From positions 2,666,001 through 2,730,000 of the forward strand of contig NC_019779.1 in NCBI RefSeq assembly GCF_000317635.1: DNA of 64,000 nt, read 5' to 3'. A program made the position numbers and the translations under genes. The DNA comes from Halothece sp. PCC 7418. Lineage in GTDB: Bacteria; Cyanobacteriota; Cyanobacteriia; Cyanobacteriales; Rubidibacteraceae. This document shows positions 1 to 8,255 of this stretch, one piece after another; position 1 is the stretch's first letter, and each line of letters begins with the position of its first letter. The notes under the pieces were generated by a model that had not been told where the DNA came from, searched no databases, and saw only the letters and a list, made by a program, of their open reading frames with translations.

Positions 1-282
1 GGGATCACTGGCTTTATCACTTAACAAGGGTGAAAGCAAGCGGACAACCGCTCCTGTTGCCATCACAAAAATGATTCCTCGATACTGTGACCAAATCTTA
101 GCTAGATGAACACTAAGTTGATCACTATATGAAACAGCCTCCGAAGCATCTGTGTCTAAATCACTGGGCACAAATAAAGTGATTCCCTGTTGCTGACACA
201 ACGGTTGTAAGGTTCGGACAGCGTTGGGCGTAGGCGCGATCGCGCACAGTGGAGAAAACGACTCTAACAATAATTCACTCAT
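1..282 (-). CDS. cobJ: CbiG-type cobalamin biosynthesis protein, N-terminal part (possibly a CbiG-CobJ fusion), partial
   Basis: The 94 visible codons run off the left edge of the window, so only the N-terminus is seen. From an ATG at 282 the protein begins MSELLLESFSPLCAIAPTPN and reaches a block reading ATGAVVRLLSPLLSDKASDP, which is the signature of the CbiG N-terminal domain (opening of the cobalt-precorrin-5A lactone in the anaerobic B12 pathway). In cyanobacteria this domain is often fused to the CobJ/CbiH C17-methyltransferase. The fusion and the symbol are therefore inference from family knowledge, because the rest lies outside the window. It is downstream of rpsU on the same strand and separated from it by a hairpin. 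Confidence 0.6.
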   Translation of the reverse strand, partial: MSELLLESFSPLCAIAPTPNAVRTLQPLCQQQGITLFVPSDLDTDASEAVSYSDQLSVHLAKIWSQYRGIIFVMATGAVVRLLSPLLSDKASDP

Positions 283-301
283 CCCTTAAACCAATAAATA
301 T

Positions 302-319
302 CCCCGCCACCAAGCGGGG
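302..319 (-). terminator. Hairpin between rpsU and the cobalamin gene
   Basis: CCCCGC (302-307) and GCGGGG (314-319) form a six-pair GC stem with a 6-nt loop. On the minus strand it is followed by ATATTTATT, a weak U-rich tail. It probably ends rpsU transcription. Confidence 0.45.
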
Positions 320-344
320 GAAATCATCATGACGACTCGCCAAG

Positions 345-524
345 TTAAGCGCGAAAACGTTTTTTCCGTCGCGCTACTTCTTTCCGTTTCTTTTTCTCAA
401 TGGGGGTTTCGTGGAAGCGAGTGCGTTTAATATCGGCAAAAATCCCTGCTTTCGAGACTTGACGCTTAAAACGACGTAATGCCGATTCTATATTTTCATT
501 TTGACCAACGGTCACTTGGGTCAT
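345..524 (-). CDS. rpsU: 30S ribosomal protein S21
   Basis: This 59-residue basic protein starts [20 protein letters not shown] and ends [15 protein letters not shown]. That matches bacterial S21 in length and in the conserved ESALRRFKR block. S21 joins the 30S subunit late, near the anti-Shine-Dalgarno region of 16S rRNA. A good ribosome-binding site (AGGAGG on the minus strand) lies just upstream of the ATG at 524. It is the downstream partner of the RNA-binding-protein gene at 748, an rbp-rpsU arrangement known from cyanobacteria. Its transcription may therefore be affected by the mobile element sitting in that upstream gene. Confidence 0.93.
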   Translation of the reverse strand: MTQVTVGQNENIESALRRFKRQVSKAGIFADIKRTRFHETPIEKKKRKEVARRKKRFRA

Positions 525-582
525 AGATGCTATCCTCCTTTATATTAAACAGTCTGATCCATATAAAATTCTCCATCAACTT

Positions 583-607
583 CAAGCACAAACGATTCGG
601 TTGTGCT
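583..607 (-). promoter_or_regulatory. Stem-loop in the rbp-rpsU spacer
   Basis: AAGCACAA (583-590) pairs with TTGTGCTT (600-607) around a 9-nt loop, in the spacer between the RRM gene and rpsU. Weaker pairing (CATC / GATG) may extend the stem outward. There is no strong U-run on either side, so it fits an mRNA processing or leader structure better than a terminator. Confidence 0.35.
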
Positions 608-1029
608 TATAGAATTTGTCGATGAAGACACTTGAATATTCTACAAAATCCCACGCTGATATCTAAGCAATACTTCAGCTTTCGTTCCGATCCTAGCATA
701 GAACTTGTATGCAGGAGATTCTGGGCTTTGAAAATTCCTCCCGAGGTTTAAAATCGGTTTTCTCGACTTCTTCCCCCTCGATTGCGATTATTATTTTCTT
801 GGCGTGGGCGAGCCTTATTCACTCGCAACTGGCGACCCATCCATTCTGCACCATCGAGGGCTTCAATCGCTGGGGCTTCATCAGATTCAGTTTCCATTTC
901 TACGAAACCAAAACCGCGAACTTTTCCAGTTTCCCGATCCACTGGGATGGTCACACGCTTAACTGTACCGTATTCGGAAAAGACTTCATTAACTTCTTGC
1001 TCTGTCACTTCGTAAGGCAAGTTACCAAC

Positions 1030-1170
1030 TTGACACTCTCCCGCTAAACCCTTCGGGCTATAACGGGAGATTCTTTCTTCTACGATTCGACTTGCTTTGA
1101 CTGAATTGCTTCAACCAAAGTAGCGGTCAAATCTCCGAAAGCGTTTTCGCGCCTCAAGGTTAGCCGTTTC
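1030..1170 (-). ncRNA. Predicted omega RNA (reRNA) of TnpB copy 1
   Basis: In studied TnpB systems the guide RNA is made from the 3' end of tnpB and the right end of the element, and its last nucleotides come from the flanking DNA. By that rule the scaffold here ends at 1030 and the guide is the minus-strand flank starting GTTGGTAACTTGCCTT (1029 downward). The right-end hairpin is visible, but the 5' boundary given is a guess. Confidence 0.45.
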
Positions 1171-2283
1171 CCTCTGCCCGAAGGTACGGAGTCCGTCATT
1201 CAAAATATTGATGGCTGCGTTTTCGTCTCTGTCTAAACAACTTCCGCATTTACATTTGTGGGTTCTTGTCGATAGAGACTTTTTAACAATTGAGCCACAA
1301 TTAGAACATTTTTGACTGGTATATTTAGGATTCACAGGAATTGTTATTTTCCCAAACTTTTGTGCAAAATATTCTAACCAAACTCTAAATTGATACCAAG
1401 CAACATCATTGATTGATTTAGCTAAATTATGATTTTTGACTAAATTTTGAATTTGAAGATTCTCGTAGGCAATCAAATCGTTAGATTGACAGACGCAACG
1501 CGCAATTCTCAATGCGTGTTCTTTACGTTGCCTACTTATTTTCAAATGATGTTTAGCCAATTTTTGTCTAGCTTTTTTTCGATTATTAGAGCCTTTCTGT
1601 TTTTTAGAAAGAGAACGTTGTAACTTTTTGAGTTTTTCTTCTCCCTTTCTAAGAAAATTCAAATTAGGTTCTTTATATCCATTGCTGTCGGTATAGAAAC
1701 TTTCAATCCCAACGTCTAACCCAATTGTGTTACCCGATGGAGTAATGTTTTCTTTGACATCAATATTAATTAAAAATTGAACGTAGTACCCATCAGTACG
1801 TTTGACAATCCTAACTCTTTGAATCTCGTCAGGAGAATAGAAATGTAAATCTCTAGTTCCAATTAGTTTAATTCTACCAATCTTATTTTTATCAGTGAAT
1901 GTAATATGCTTTCTAGTATTACAATCAAGTTTCCACCCAGATTTTTTATATTCAACAGAACGATTATTCTTTTGATATTGAGGATATCCTTTTTTACCAG
2001 AAATTTTTTTCTTACAATTGCTGTAAAAACGACTGATGGAAGCCCATGCTCTTTCAGCAGCACTTTGTCTTGCGCTAGAGTTTAGTTTATTAGCAAAAGG
2101 AAATTCTTTGGCGAGTTTCGCACAATTTTTATTCAAATCATATTTATTAACTCCCTCGTTGTCTTCCCAATATCGAACTGATTTATTACGGATGAATTGA
2201 ACTGTACGAATTGCTTCATCCATAGCTCTATATTGAGATTTCTTCCCTTTGGCTTTGAATTCTAGGACAAACATTTTATGCAA
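1111..2283 (-). CDS. tnpB: TnpB RNA-guided endonuclease (IS605 OrfB family), copy 1
   Basis: The 390-residue TnpB has an N-terminal helix-turn-helix-like region and a split RuvC domain. RuvC-I reads NTIGLDVGIESF with its Asp, RuvC-II reads LIAYENLQIQ with its Glu, and RuvC-III reads LDRDENAAINI with its Asp. Between II and III is a zinc ribbon (KCSNCGS ... HKCKCGSC). All three catalytic acids and the zinc ligands are present, so the nuclease looks intact. Family knowledge: TnpB cuts DNA next to a TAM, directed by RNA from the element's right end. It shares only moderate similarity with the copy at 43028, so the two are different lineages with similar ends. Confidence 0.93.
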   Translation of the reverse strand: MHKMFVLEFKAKGKKSQYRAMDEAIRTVQFIRNKSVRYWEDNEGVNKYDLNKNCAKLAKEFPFANKLNSSARQSAAERAWASISRFYSNCKKKISGKKGYPQYQKNNRSVEYKKSGWKLDCNTRKHITFTDKNKIGRIKLIGTRDLHFYSPDEIQRVRIVKRTDGYYVQFLINIDVKENITPSGNTIGLDVGIESFYTDSNGYKEPNLNFLRKGEEKLKKLQRSLSKKQKGSNNRKKARQKLAKHHLKISRQRKEHALRIARCVCQSNDLIAYENLQIQNLVKNHNLAKSINDVAWYQFRVWLEYFAQKFGKITIPVNPKYTSQKCSNCGSIVKKSLSTRTHKCKCGSCLDRDENAAINILNDGLRTFGQRETANLEARKRFRRFDRYFG

Positions 2284-2533
2284 AACTTACAAGCACAAAA
2301 TTAGTGTAGCAGAAACTTGTAAGAATGACAACTAATGTCCTGATTCATCTGCCCGATAAGCTAACGCTATATCGGGAGTCTTCTCAGGACGAGAGATAAA
2401 TCGACATGAAACAAACAGGCTCCCTAAGCGAAAATAACTTTATAGTAGTGCTGGTTTACTTTGATTGAGAAACTCCGTACCCCAAGTTATACAATTAATC
2501 ATAACTTGACGTTCTCCCATATAGAAAGTCTTT

Positions 2534-3253
2534 TTAAGGAAATTGCCATTGGGTTAAAATTCCGACTCGACTCTCTTTAGCTTGACGGGCGTTTTGTTTT
2601 TCAATTTCCACATTCAACCGAAGCTGTTTCGTCAGGCTATAACCGATCGCGAGATTAGTTAAACCCACTTCAGTTTCTGTGGTTGGAGAAATAAAACTTT
2701 GGGTGAGGCGAATGTCTGCTGCACCAGTACGAGATAAAATTAAACGAACTTGTAACCCTAAGTTCAGTCCATCTTCCTGATAGTCTTCTGTTTCTAGAGC
2801 ATGATAACCCATGACGGGAGCAACATTAAAATAATTGCCCAGGGGCAATAAGGAGTAAGAAAAATCACTCTTAAAATGAGCGCGATCGTGATTAAAACTT
2901 TCGCTATAACCAACACTTACCGTGACCCCATTTCTGCCTAAGAAAATATCTTCAACACCAATTATCCAACCACTAATCTGATCACCAGACGGGTATTGCA
3001 CATAGCCAACTTGAAAGCGCGTATCAAAGCTCGGATCAGAGGACATTTCTGCGGACAAATCAGGAATTTCTTGTCCCCAACGTTGCAAAACAGGACTATT
3101 TTCAATTAAAGTCGGATCTAAATCTAACTCTTCTGCTAATGTCGGATTGGCACTTGCTTGATTGACACAACATAAATTCAAAAAAAGACTAACTGTTCCA
3201 CTTAAAAGCAGTAGTAAATTAATTCTTTTTCCCCATAATCTTTCCTGAATCAT
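2534..3253 (-). CDS. Secreted or outer-membrane beta-rich protein, unknown function
   Basis: The longest frame opens at 3361, but the ATG at 3253 is preferred because it gives a clean signal peptide: MIQERLWGKR, then a hydrophobic stretch (INLLLLLSGTVSLFL) and a cleavage-like QASA-NPTL. The mature part has alternating beta-strand patterns ending in TQWQF, like an outer-membrane barrel whose last strand ends in an aromatic residue. No catalytic motif is visible. Similar proteins are annotated as hypothetical in cyanobacteria. It is transcribed away from the tautomerase gene and separated from it by a GC-rich hairpin. Function is not known. Confidence 0.6.
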   Translation of the reverse strand: MIQERLWGKRINLLLLLSGTVSLFLNLCCVNQASANPTLAEELDLDPTLIENSPVLQRWGQEIPDLSAEMSSDPSFDTRFQVGYVQYPSGDQISGWIIGVEDIFLGRNGVTVSVGYSESFNHDRAHFKSDFSYSLLPLGNYFNVAPVMGYHALETEDYQEDGLNLGLQVRLILSRTGAADIRLTQSFISPTTETEVGLTNLAIGYSLTKQLRLNVEIEKQNARQAKESRVGILTQWQFP

Positions 3254-3432
3254 TACATTAAATATAGCAATTCTTGGACTTGCGAGATACATTTTTATTT
3301 TTTTTGTGTTATTTATGTGGAGATGGGAGAGATGTAAGAAAAAAGCATCGATTGCCCTCAAAACGCTTGCAGGACTTGTCCTGTCAATTTAAGGGGAAAA
3401 ATGAAACAGCCCTGCCTTAAAAACGAGTCGTC

Positions 3433-3451
3433 GGGTGGGCATTGCCCACCG
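3433..3451. repeat. GGTGGGC-ATT-GCCCACC palindrome
   Basis: A short perfect GC hairpin (GGTGGGCATTGCCCACC) sits in the spacer between the beta-rich protein gene and the tautomerase gene. Such palindromes recur in cyanobacterial spacers. A TTTTT follows some nucleotides later on the minus strand, so it may help terminate the tautomerase transcript. Confidence 0.5.
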
Positions 3452-3516
3452 TACAATGTAGTCCTTCTTTGTTAAAAGTGGTATAACATCACCGACGAAG
3501 ATAAATCAGAATTATT

Positions 3517-3870
3517 TTAGCCTAATGTTGAGCCATTCCAACCCCACATCGAACCTTTTGCTTCTGCAAATTCAATATAAGTGCGATTGGCGGGAACTCC
3601 TAAATGATTCTCAACTTCTTGACAAAAGTCCTGAGTCATGGCACTGGTTTTATCAGCACTAATACTGCCAACATTTTTGATCTCGATGTAGCAAACTGGA
3701 TCAGTTGTACCCGAAAATGTCATGGCAATTTCTGGCTGAAAAGCAGTCATCACAAAAGATTCTGGCTTTCCTAGATGCTTGGATAATTTACTGGATAAGG
3801 TTTTGAGTAAACCATCCACTTGAGTTGAATCAGGCTTAGCCACAGAAGTATGAACGTTAATTAAAGGCAT
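3517..3870 (-). CDS. Phenylpyruvate tautomerase / MIF-related protein
   Basis: The 117-residue protein starts MPLINVHTSV. Pro2, the catalytic base of the tautomerase superfamily, is in place after removal of Met1. Length and the C-terminal stretch YIEFAEAKGSMWGWNGST match MIF-like tautomerases, which form trimers and interconvert keto and enol forms of phenylpyruvate-like substrates. The natural substrate in cyanobacteria is not known. It lies 23 bp downstream of the flavin-reductase gene on the same strand, with AGGAGG in that gap, so the two probably share a transcript. Confidence 0.88.
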   Translation of the reverse strand: MPLINVHTSVAKPDSTQVDGLLKTLSSKLSKHLGKPESFVMTAFQPEIAMTFSGTTDPVCYIEIKNVGSISADKTSAMTQDFCQEVENHLGVPANRTYIEFAEAKGSMWGWNGSTLG

Positions 3871-3893
3871 AATTAATCCTCCCCGTTAAGAGT

Positions 3894-4376
3894 TCACCCT
3901 CCATATTGCCAGCCTGTGCTTTCTAATAAAAGTCCTTCTCCCTCTCGATGAACACCAGCCCCAATGACTTCCCCGACAAAGATGGTGTGGTCGCCTTTTT
4001 CTATAGCATCCACCACCTGACATTCCACATAGCCAAGGGTATCTTTAATAATGGGACAACCCGTTTCTTCTCCTGGATAAAACTCCACATCAGCCAGTTT
4101 ATTTCCCACTCGCCGTTGCGGTTTGAAAAATTGTGCAGCTAAGTCTTTTTGGCTACTATCGAGAAAACTCAGTGCAAAAACTCCACTCTTTTTAACCATG
4201 GCATGAGAACCAGAGTCTTGGCGAACACAATTAATAATTAAAGGGGGTTGGAAAGAGGTTTGCATTACCCAACTTGCAGTAAAACCGTTGATTTCCTCAC
4301 CATCTTTCACCCCACAAATGTAAAGTCCATGAGGAATTTTGCGAAGGATGGTTTTTTTGGCTTTCTCGTCTAGCAA
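3894..4376 (-). CDS. Flavin reductase-like FMN-binding protein
   Basis: The protein (LDEKAKKTILRKIPHGLYIC onward, with NGFTASWVMQTSFQPPLI and GDHTIFVGEVIGA) matches the flavin-reductase-like split-barrel domain, which binds FMN and supplies reduced flavin or acts as a diaphorase. The frame is open up to an ATG at 4439, but the TTG at 4376 is preferred. It has GGAG about 9 nt upstream, and family members begin at (M)LDEKAKK. The C-terminus ends GWQYGG. In some cyanobacterial flavodiiron proteins a similar domain is fused C-terminally; here it stands alone. Probably co-transcribed with the tautomerase gene downstream. Confidence 0.82.
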   Translation of the reverse strand: MLDEKAKKTILRKIPHGLYICGVKDGEEINGFTASWVMQTSFQPPLIINCVRQDSGSHAMVKKSGVFALSFLDSSQKDLAAQFFKPQRRVGNKLADVEFYPGEETGCPIIKDTLGYVECQVVDAIEKGDHTIFVGEVIGAGVHREGEGLLLESTGWQYGG

Positions 4377-4491
4377 GATAATTCTCCTGTTAATGGCATG
4401 ATTCGGTCTTACTTTAGTGTAGCTTAACTGAGTGATCAAGCCCCTCTATAGTGATATAAGACACGATCATTTTCTAGTTGAAAACTCCTGA

Positions 4492-7368
4492 TTGGCAAGA
4501 TTGAGATTGAAAAAATATGTTATTTTTACAGTATCTTCGCCCTTAAAAGAATTAATTAAACGTCAGGTTGTGAAACGCAGATCTTCATTCCAATCCCTCG
4601 GGATAAAAGTAACATTAGCTTACGCATTTTGGAGTAGTTTATGGATTCTATTATCGGATCAGGCTTTAAAGGTTCTATTTTCAGGAAACCCTGATTTATT
4701 GATTCAAATTAGTACGATTAAAGGTTGGCTTTTTACATTCATTACATCAATTTTACTCTATGGATTAATTCGGAAGGGAGAAAAAGCACGGTCAGAGACT
4801 TTGCAATTACTTCAAGATGTCATTGAAGGAACAAGTGATGCCATTTTTGTTAAAGATCGCGAAAGCAAATATATTTTAATTAATGGCAGTGGGGCAAATT
4901 TTGTCGGAAAACCCATCTCAGAAATTATTGGTCAAGATGATTCTGCTTTATTTTCAGCAGAAGATGTCCCAAAAATTCGACAATTCGATCAAGAGATTAT
5001 GAATTCAGGTTGTAGTCAACAAGTGGAAGAAACGATTACTGCGAATGGACAAACGTTAACTTATATTTCAAGTAAGTTTCCACGGTTTGATGTTCAGGGA
5101 AATGTCATTGGTTTAATTGGAATTTCTCGTAACATCACAGAACGAAAACAACTCGAACAAGAAAGAGAACAACTTTTAAAAGATTTAGAAGCTCGTAATG
5201 AAGAACTGAATGCACTGAATTTGATTACAGCGAATGCTATTAGTACACTGGAACTTGATCCCCTATTAAGTGTCTTGTTAGATCGCATTGTTAATGTTGT
5301 TGAAGCGGATGCTGCTCTGATTTTTTTAGAAGATCAGGGTACACTTCCTTTAAAAGCCCAGATGGGTAAAATTAGAGCAAAAAATGGCGAGAATACCCTC
5401 TATCAAGAAATTGCTCGTGTCACCCTAACGACTAAACAAATTATTAATATCGAAGATATTCAACAAGATCCTCGCTTTAGCCAGTACGCCTCCCAAAATG
5501 AGAATAAACGGCACATTATTGGGATTCCCTTGCAGCGACAAAAGCAGCAAGTTGGTGTCTTAGAAGTTGTCTGGAATTCTCCTCACGGCATAACAGAACG
5601 TGAGATTCATCTCTTGGAAGTAACAGCAGAACGCTGTACCATGGCAATTTTGAACGCGCAACTTTTTGAGCAAACAAAATCCTTACAAGAATATCTACAA
5701 TTACAATTTGAACGTGCTCCGATTGGTTATATCCTTCATGATTTCCAAGGCTATTTTACAGATTGGAACCCCGCAGCAGAAAACATTTTTGGTTATCAGA
5801 AATCAGAGGTAATCGGAAAACATCCTTATGAGTTAATTGTCCCAGCAACAGAAAGGTCTTACGTTGAAGATATTATCCAGCGATTGAGTACAGGAGAAAT
5901 GAATGCTCATGGCTTGAATCAAAATGTAACAAAGTCGGGAAAAACCATTACTTGTCAGTGGCATAATACGCCACTATTTGGAAATGATGGGGAATTTTTG
6001 GGAATTCTTTGTATGGTCGAGGATGTTACTGAACGGATTAGTTTACAACAACAGTTAAGAGAGTATGCCTATTATGATGCAATCACGAAACTTCCTACTC
6101 GCACCTACTTAAAAGAACAATTGATAACCAAATTAGAAACAGCAACAACCCTTCCCAAGTTTGCTTTATTACATTTGGATTTAGTCCGTTTTAAGACGAT
6201 TAAATATACACTCGGATATCAAATTGCTGAGGAATTATTAGTCCAAATTAAGCAACGCTTTCAATCACAATTACCCAATAATAGTATTTTGGCAAAGATT
6301 GGTAGTGATGAGTTTGCAATTTTGTTAGAAGATGTTGAAACTTTGGATCAAGCAACTCATTGGGTAGAACATTTACTGCAATGTTTTAGTTCTCCTTTTG
6401 AAATTAATGAACAGAGACTATTTACCACGATGAAAGTCGGGTTAGTGTTGACAGGACAATGGTATGGTTCTGCAGAAGAATTATTACAAGCAGCAGAGAC
6501 AGCGATGCACCAAGCGAAGTTCTCTAATACACAGGACTATGCTGTATTTGATCCAAAAATGCAAGAAAGCGCGATCGCGCGGTTACAACTCGATAGCGAA
6601 ATGCGTAAAGCATTAGAACAAGGAGAATTTGAACTGCATTACCAGCCGATTATTGATTTGCAAACACAAGCCCTCACTGGGTTAGAAGCCTTGTTACGCT
6701 GGCAAAAAGACGGAAAATGGGTTTCTCCTGCAGAGTTTATTCCTGTTGCAGAAGACACAGGATTTATTATTCCTCTTGATGAATGGGTTTTACGACAAGC
6801 CTGCTGGCAAATGCAGCAATGGTGTTTAAGGTGGAATCACTCTTCACAACTATGGATGAGTGTCAATGTTTCAGTTATTGAATTAGTGCAACCTGATTTT
6901 CTGGATCGGGTTGATGCTATCCTCCAAGAAACTAATTTAGCAGCGCAACAATTAAAACTAGAAATCACAGAAACTGCGGTTATGGAAAATGCAGAAAAAG
7001 TAAGTTCTGTTTTACAGAAGTTGAAAGAGAGGAATATTCTTCTTTGTCTGGATGATTTTGGTACAGGTTATTCCTCTTTGAGTTATTTGCGCGAATTTCC
7101 CTTTGATGTCATGAAAGTCGATCGCGCTTTTATTTCTAACCTCGAACCCAATTCTAAACATTTCAACTTAATTCGTACCATGATGCTACTTGCGAATGAT
7201 TTAGAGATGGGAATTATTGTCGAGGGGATTGAAACCCAACAGCAACTGGAACAATTGAAACAACTGGGCTGTCAAGAAGGACAAGGTTATCTCTTTACCC
7301 ATCCTCTCCCCGCCACAGGCGTAGAAGCCCTCCTAGCACAAGATAATTGGATTATTCCGTCTGCTTAG
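4492..7368 (+). CDS. Membrane-bound PAS-GAF-PAS-GGDEF-EAL cyclic-di-GMP signalling protein
   Basis: This 958-residue protein starts at a TTG. Order: two membrane helices (about 38-95), PAS (about 100-215), coiled coil, GAF (about 240-395), PAS (about 400-520), GGDEF (about 530-690), EAL (about 700-950). The GGDEF half is degenerate: the signature reads GSDEF near residue 604 and the substrate-binding GD pair is missing (LGYQIAEELL). The EAL half keeps its catalytic set: EALLRW near 731, NVSVIE, EITETAV, DDFGTGYSS, KVDRAFI, VEGIET and GQGYLF. The likely activity is therefore c-di-GMP phosphodiesterase, tuned by whatever PAS and GAF sense. Its 3' end overlaps the convergent rfaE2 gene by 17 bp. 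Confidence 0.88.
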   Translation: MARLRLKKYVIFTVSSPLKELIKRQVVKRRSSFQSLGIKVTLAYAFWSSLWILLSDQALKVLFSGNPDLLIQISTIKGWLFTFITSILLYGLIRKGEKARSETLQLLQDVIEGTSDAIFVKDRESKYILINGSGANFVGKPISEIIGQDDSALFSAEDVPKIRQFDQEIMNSGCSQQVEETITANGQTLTYISSKFPRFDVQGNVIGLIGISRNITERKQLEQEREQLLKDLEARNEELNALNLITANAISTLELDPLLSVLLDRIVNVVEADAALIFLEDQGTLPLKAQMGKIRAKNGENTLYQEIARVTLTTKQIINIEDIQQDPRFSQYASQNENKRHIIGIPLQRQKQQVGVLEVVWNSPHGITEREIHLLEVTAERCTMAILNAQLFEQTKSLQEYLQLQFERAPIGYILHDFQGYFTDWNPAAENIFGYQKSEVIGKHPYELIVPATERSYVEDIIQRLSTGEMNAHGLNQNVTKSGKTITCQWHNTPLFGNDGEFLGILCMVEDVTERISLQQQLREYAYYDAITKLPTRTYLKEQLITKLETATTLPKFALLHLDLVRFKTIKYTLGYQIAEELLVQIKQRFQSQLPNNSILAKIGSDEFAILLEDVETLDQATHWVEHLLQCFSSPFEINEQRLFTTMKVGLVLTGQWYGSAEELLQAAETAMHQAKFSNTQDYAVFDPKMQESAIARLQLDSEMRKALEQGEFELHYQPIIDLQTQALTGLEALLRWQKDGKWVSPAEFIPVAEDTGFIIPLDEWVLRQACWQMQQWCLRWNHSSQLWMSVNVSVIELVQPDFLDRVDAILQETNLAAQQLKLEITETAVMENAEKVSSVLQKLKERNILLCLDDFGTGYSSLSYLREFPFDVMKVDRAFISNLEPNSKHFNLIRTMMLLANDLEMGIIVEGIETQQQLEQLKQLGCQEGQGYLFTHPLPATGVEALLAQDNWIIPSA

Positions 7369-7840
7369 AAATCTTTCCAATAATTTCACTGGTTGACGTG
7401 GGAACTTCCACTGCAATCAATTGAATCTCACCCCCGTAACTTTGTATCGTTTTCGCTTCGGGTAAGGTATCAAGGGTATAATCTCCCCCTTTCGCGTAGA
7501 TATCCGGTTGTAACGCTTCAATCAAGGCTTCAGCAGTCGTTTCCGAAAAGAGTACCACTGCATCCACCGCAGCCAATGCAGATAATACTTCCGCCCTTTG
7601 TTCTTCAGGAATAATCGGACGCGGGGGACAGCCAGTTTTTTGGGGTTTAATGCTGCGGACTGACTCATCGCTATTCAAGCCCACCACTAAAGTTTTCCCG
7701 AGAGATTTTGCGGTTTGTAAGTATCGCACATGACCCACGTGCAATAAATCAAAACAACCATTGGTCAAAACTAACGGTCGCCACTGTCCGGGATTCATTT
7801 TAATCTGATCTTGCAATTCCTCAAGCGTAAAATTCACCAT
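7352..7840 (-). CDS. rfaE2: D-glycero-beta-D-manno-heptose 1-phosphate adenylyltransferase
   Basis: The 162-residue protein carries the nucleotidyltransferase fold signature TNGCFDLLHVGHVRYL (HxGH at about 35-38), followed by VVGLNSDESVRSIKP and the EEQRAEVLSAL motif. It corresponds to the C-terminal half of bifunctional HldE as a stand-alone protein. The reaction transfers AMP from ATP to heptose 1-phosphate, making ADP-heptose for lipopolysaccharide or other glycans. The kinase partner is not in this window. It ends 17 bp inside the EAL gene and starts just beside a large heptamer repeat array. Confidence 0.9.
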   Translation of the reverse strand: MVNFTLEELQDQIKMNPGQWRPLVLTNGCFDLLHVGHVRYLQTAKSLGKTLVVGLNSDESVRSIKPQKTGCPPRPIIPEEQRAEVLSALAAVDAVVLFSETTAEALIEALQPDIYAKGGDYTLDTLPEAKTIQSYGGEIQLIAVEVPTSTSEIIGKISKQTE

Positions 7841-7863
7841 TAGTTATTAGTTATTAGTTATTT

Positions 7864-8017
7864 GTTCTTGGTTCTTGGTTCTTGGTTCTTGGTTCTTGGT
7901 TCTTGGTTCTTGGTTCTTGGTTCTTGGTTCTTGGTTCTTGGTTCTTGGTTCTTGGTTCTTGGTTCTTGGTTCTTGGTTCTTGGTTCTTGGTTCTTGGTTC
8001 TTGGTTCTTGGTTCTTG
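7864..8017. repeat. Heptanucleotide tandem array GTTCTTG, 22 perfect copies
   Basis: Twenty-two uninterrupted copies of GTTCTTG (reverse complement CAAGAAC) follow each other, with an imperfect 23rd (GTTCTTT). Seven is not a multiple of three, so each strand reads as a repeating seven-residue peptide in every frame that lacks stops, which creates spurious ORFs on both strands. This is a short tandemly repeated repetitive sequence of the heptamer class known from cyanobacteria. Confidence 0.97.
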
Positions 8018-8026
8018 GTTCTTTGG

Positions 8027-8152
8027 TCACTGGTAACTGGTAACTGGTAACTGGTAACTGATCACTGGTCACTGGCAACTGGTAACTGATCACTGGTCAC
8101 TGGCAACTGGTAACTGATCACTGGTCACTGGTCACTGGTCACTGATCACTGG
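8027..8152. repeat. Second heptamer array, TMACTGR, 18 copies
   Basis: Eighteen variant heptamers (TAACTGG, TCACTGG, CAACTGG, TAACTGA, TCACTGA) run without gaps, two bases out of phase with the preceding GTTCTTG array. A higher-order 28-nt pattern is visible near 8055-8117 (TAACTGA TCACTGG TCACTGG CAACTGG repeated). The rest of 7841-8255 holds only an AT-rich TTAGTTA run and the short leader of the next gene. Confidence 0.95.
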
Positions 8153-8255
8153 TCTCTCCCACATCTTTCTTGGTGAAGACGACAGTTAACATAACTTAAT
8201 ATAATATAGAAATGTCGCCATGAACTGATTGCAGAATATAAGGAATTCAATCATT

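Larger units (their letters stand above)
1030..2395 (-). mobile_element. TnpB-only IS200/IS605-type (IS1341-like) element, copy 1
   Basis: The ends are defined by rebuilding the disrupted rbp gene. The left end begins CTCTCGTCCTGAGAAGAC after the flank ATTTAT, and the right end closes with TGTCAA before GTTGG. Left-end hairpin: 2352-2358 with 2370-2376 (CCCGATA/TATCGGG). Right-end hairpin: about 1039-1071, a CTCCCG.../...CGGGAG palindrome. There is no target-site duplication, as expected for single-strand Y1-type transposition. Only tnpB is carried and no tnpA is seen anywhere in the window, so the element would need a transposase in trans. Length is 1366 bp. Confidence 0.88.
748..2407 (-). 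pseudogene. RRM RNA-binding protein gene (rbp type) interrupted by a TnpB element
   Basis: The 3' fragment (748-1029) reads VGNLPYEVTEQEVNEVFSEY onward with one RRM domain, including the RNP1 motif KVRGFGFVEM, and a C-terminal tail rich in R, N and G. The missing start lies beyond the insertion at 2396-2407, where the minus strand reads ATGTCGATTTAT (MSIY). Joining the two gives MSIYVGNLPYEV, the standard N-terminus of cyanobacterial cold-inducible Rbp proteins, about 95 residues in all. The break falls inside the RNP2 motif (IYVGNL). Read through into the element, the 5' fragment gives MSIYLSS and then a stop. A shortened product from the TTG at 1020 is possible but would lack RNP2. The gene sits just upstream of rpsU. 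Confidence 0.85.

Noticed and set aside
709-1047. Plus-strand ORF opposite the RRM gene fragment
   Set aside because: The minus-strand frame matches the RRM family and continues across the insertion; the plus frame is a shadow.
1030-2395. Treating TnpB copy 1 as an assembly insertion error
   Set aside because: The ends have proper hairpins, the junctions match those of the second element, and the interrupted gene rejoins without loss, which fits real transposition.
7854-8093. Open frames on both strands over the heptamer array (EPRTKNQ-type peptide repeats)
   Set aside because: They exist only because the 7-base unit lacks stops. There is no start context, and both strands are equally open.
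7864-8152. CRISPR-like repeat array
   Set aside because: The units are seven bases long with no spacers; it is a simple tandem repeat and no cas gene is present.
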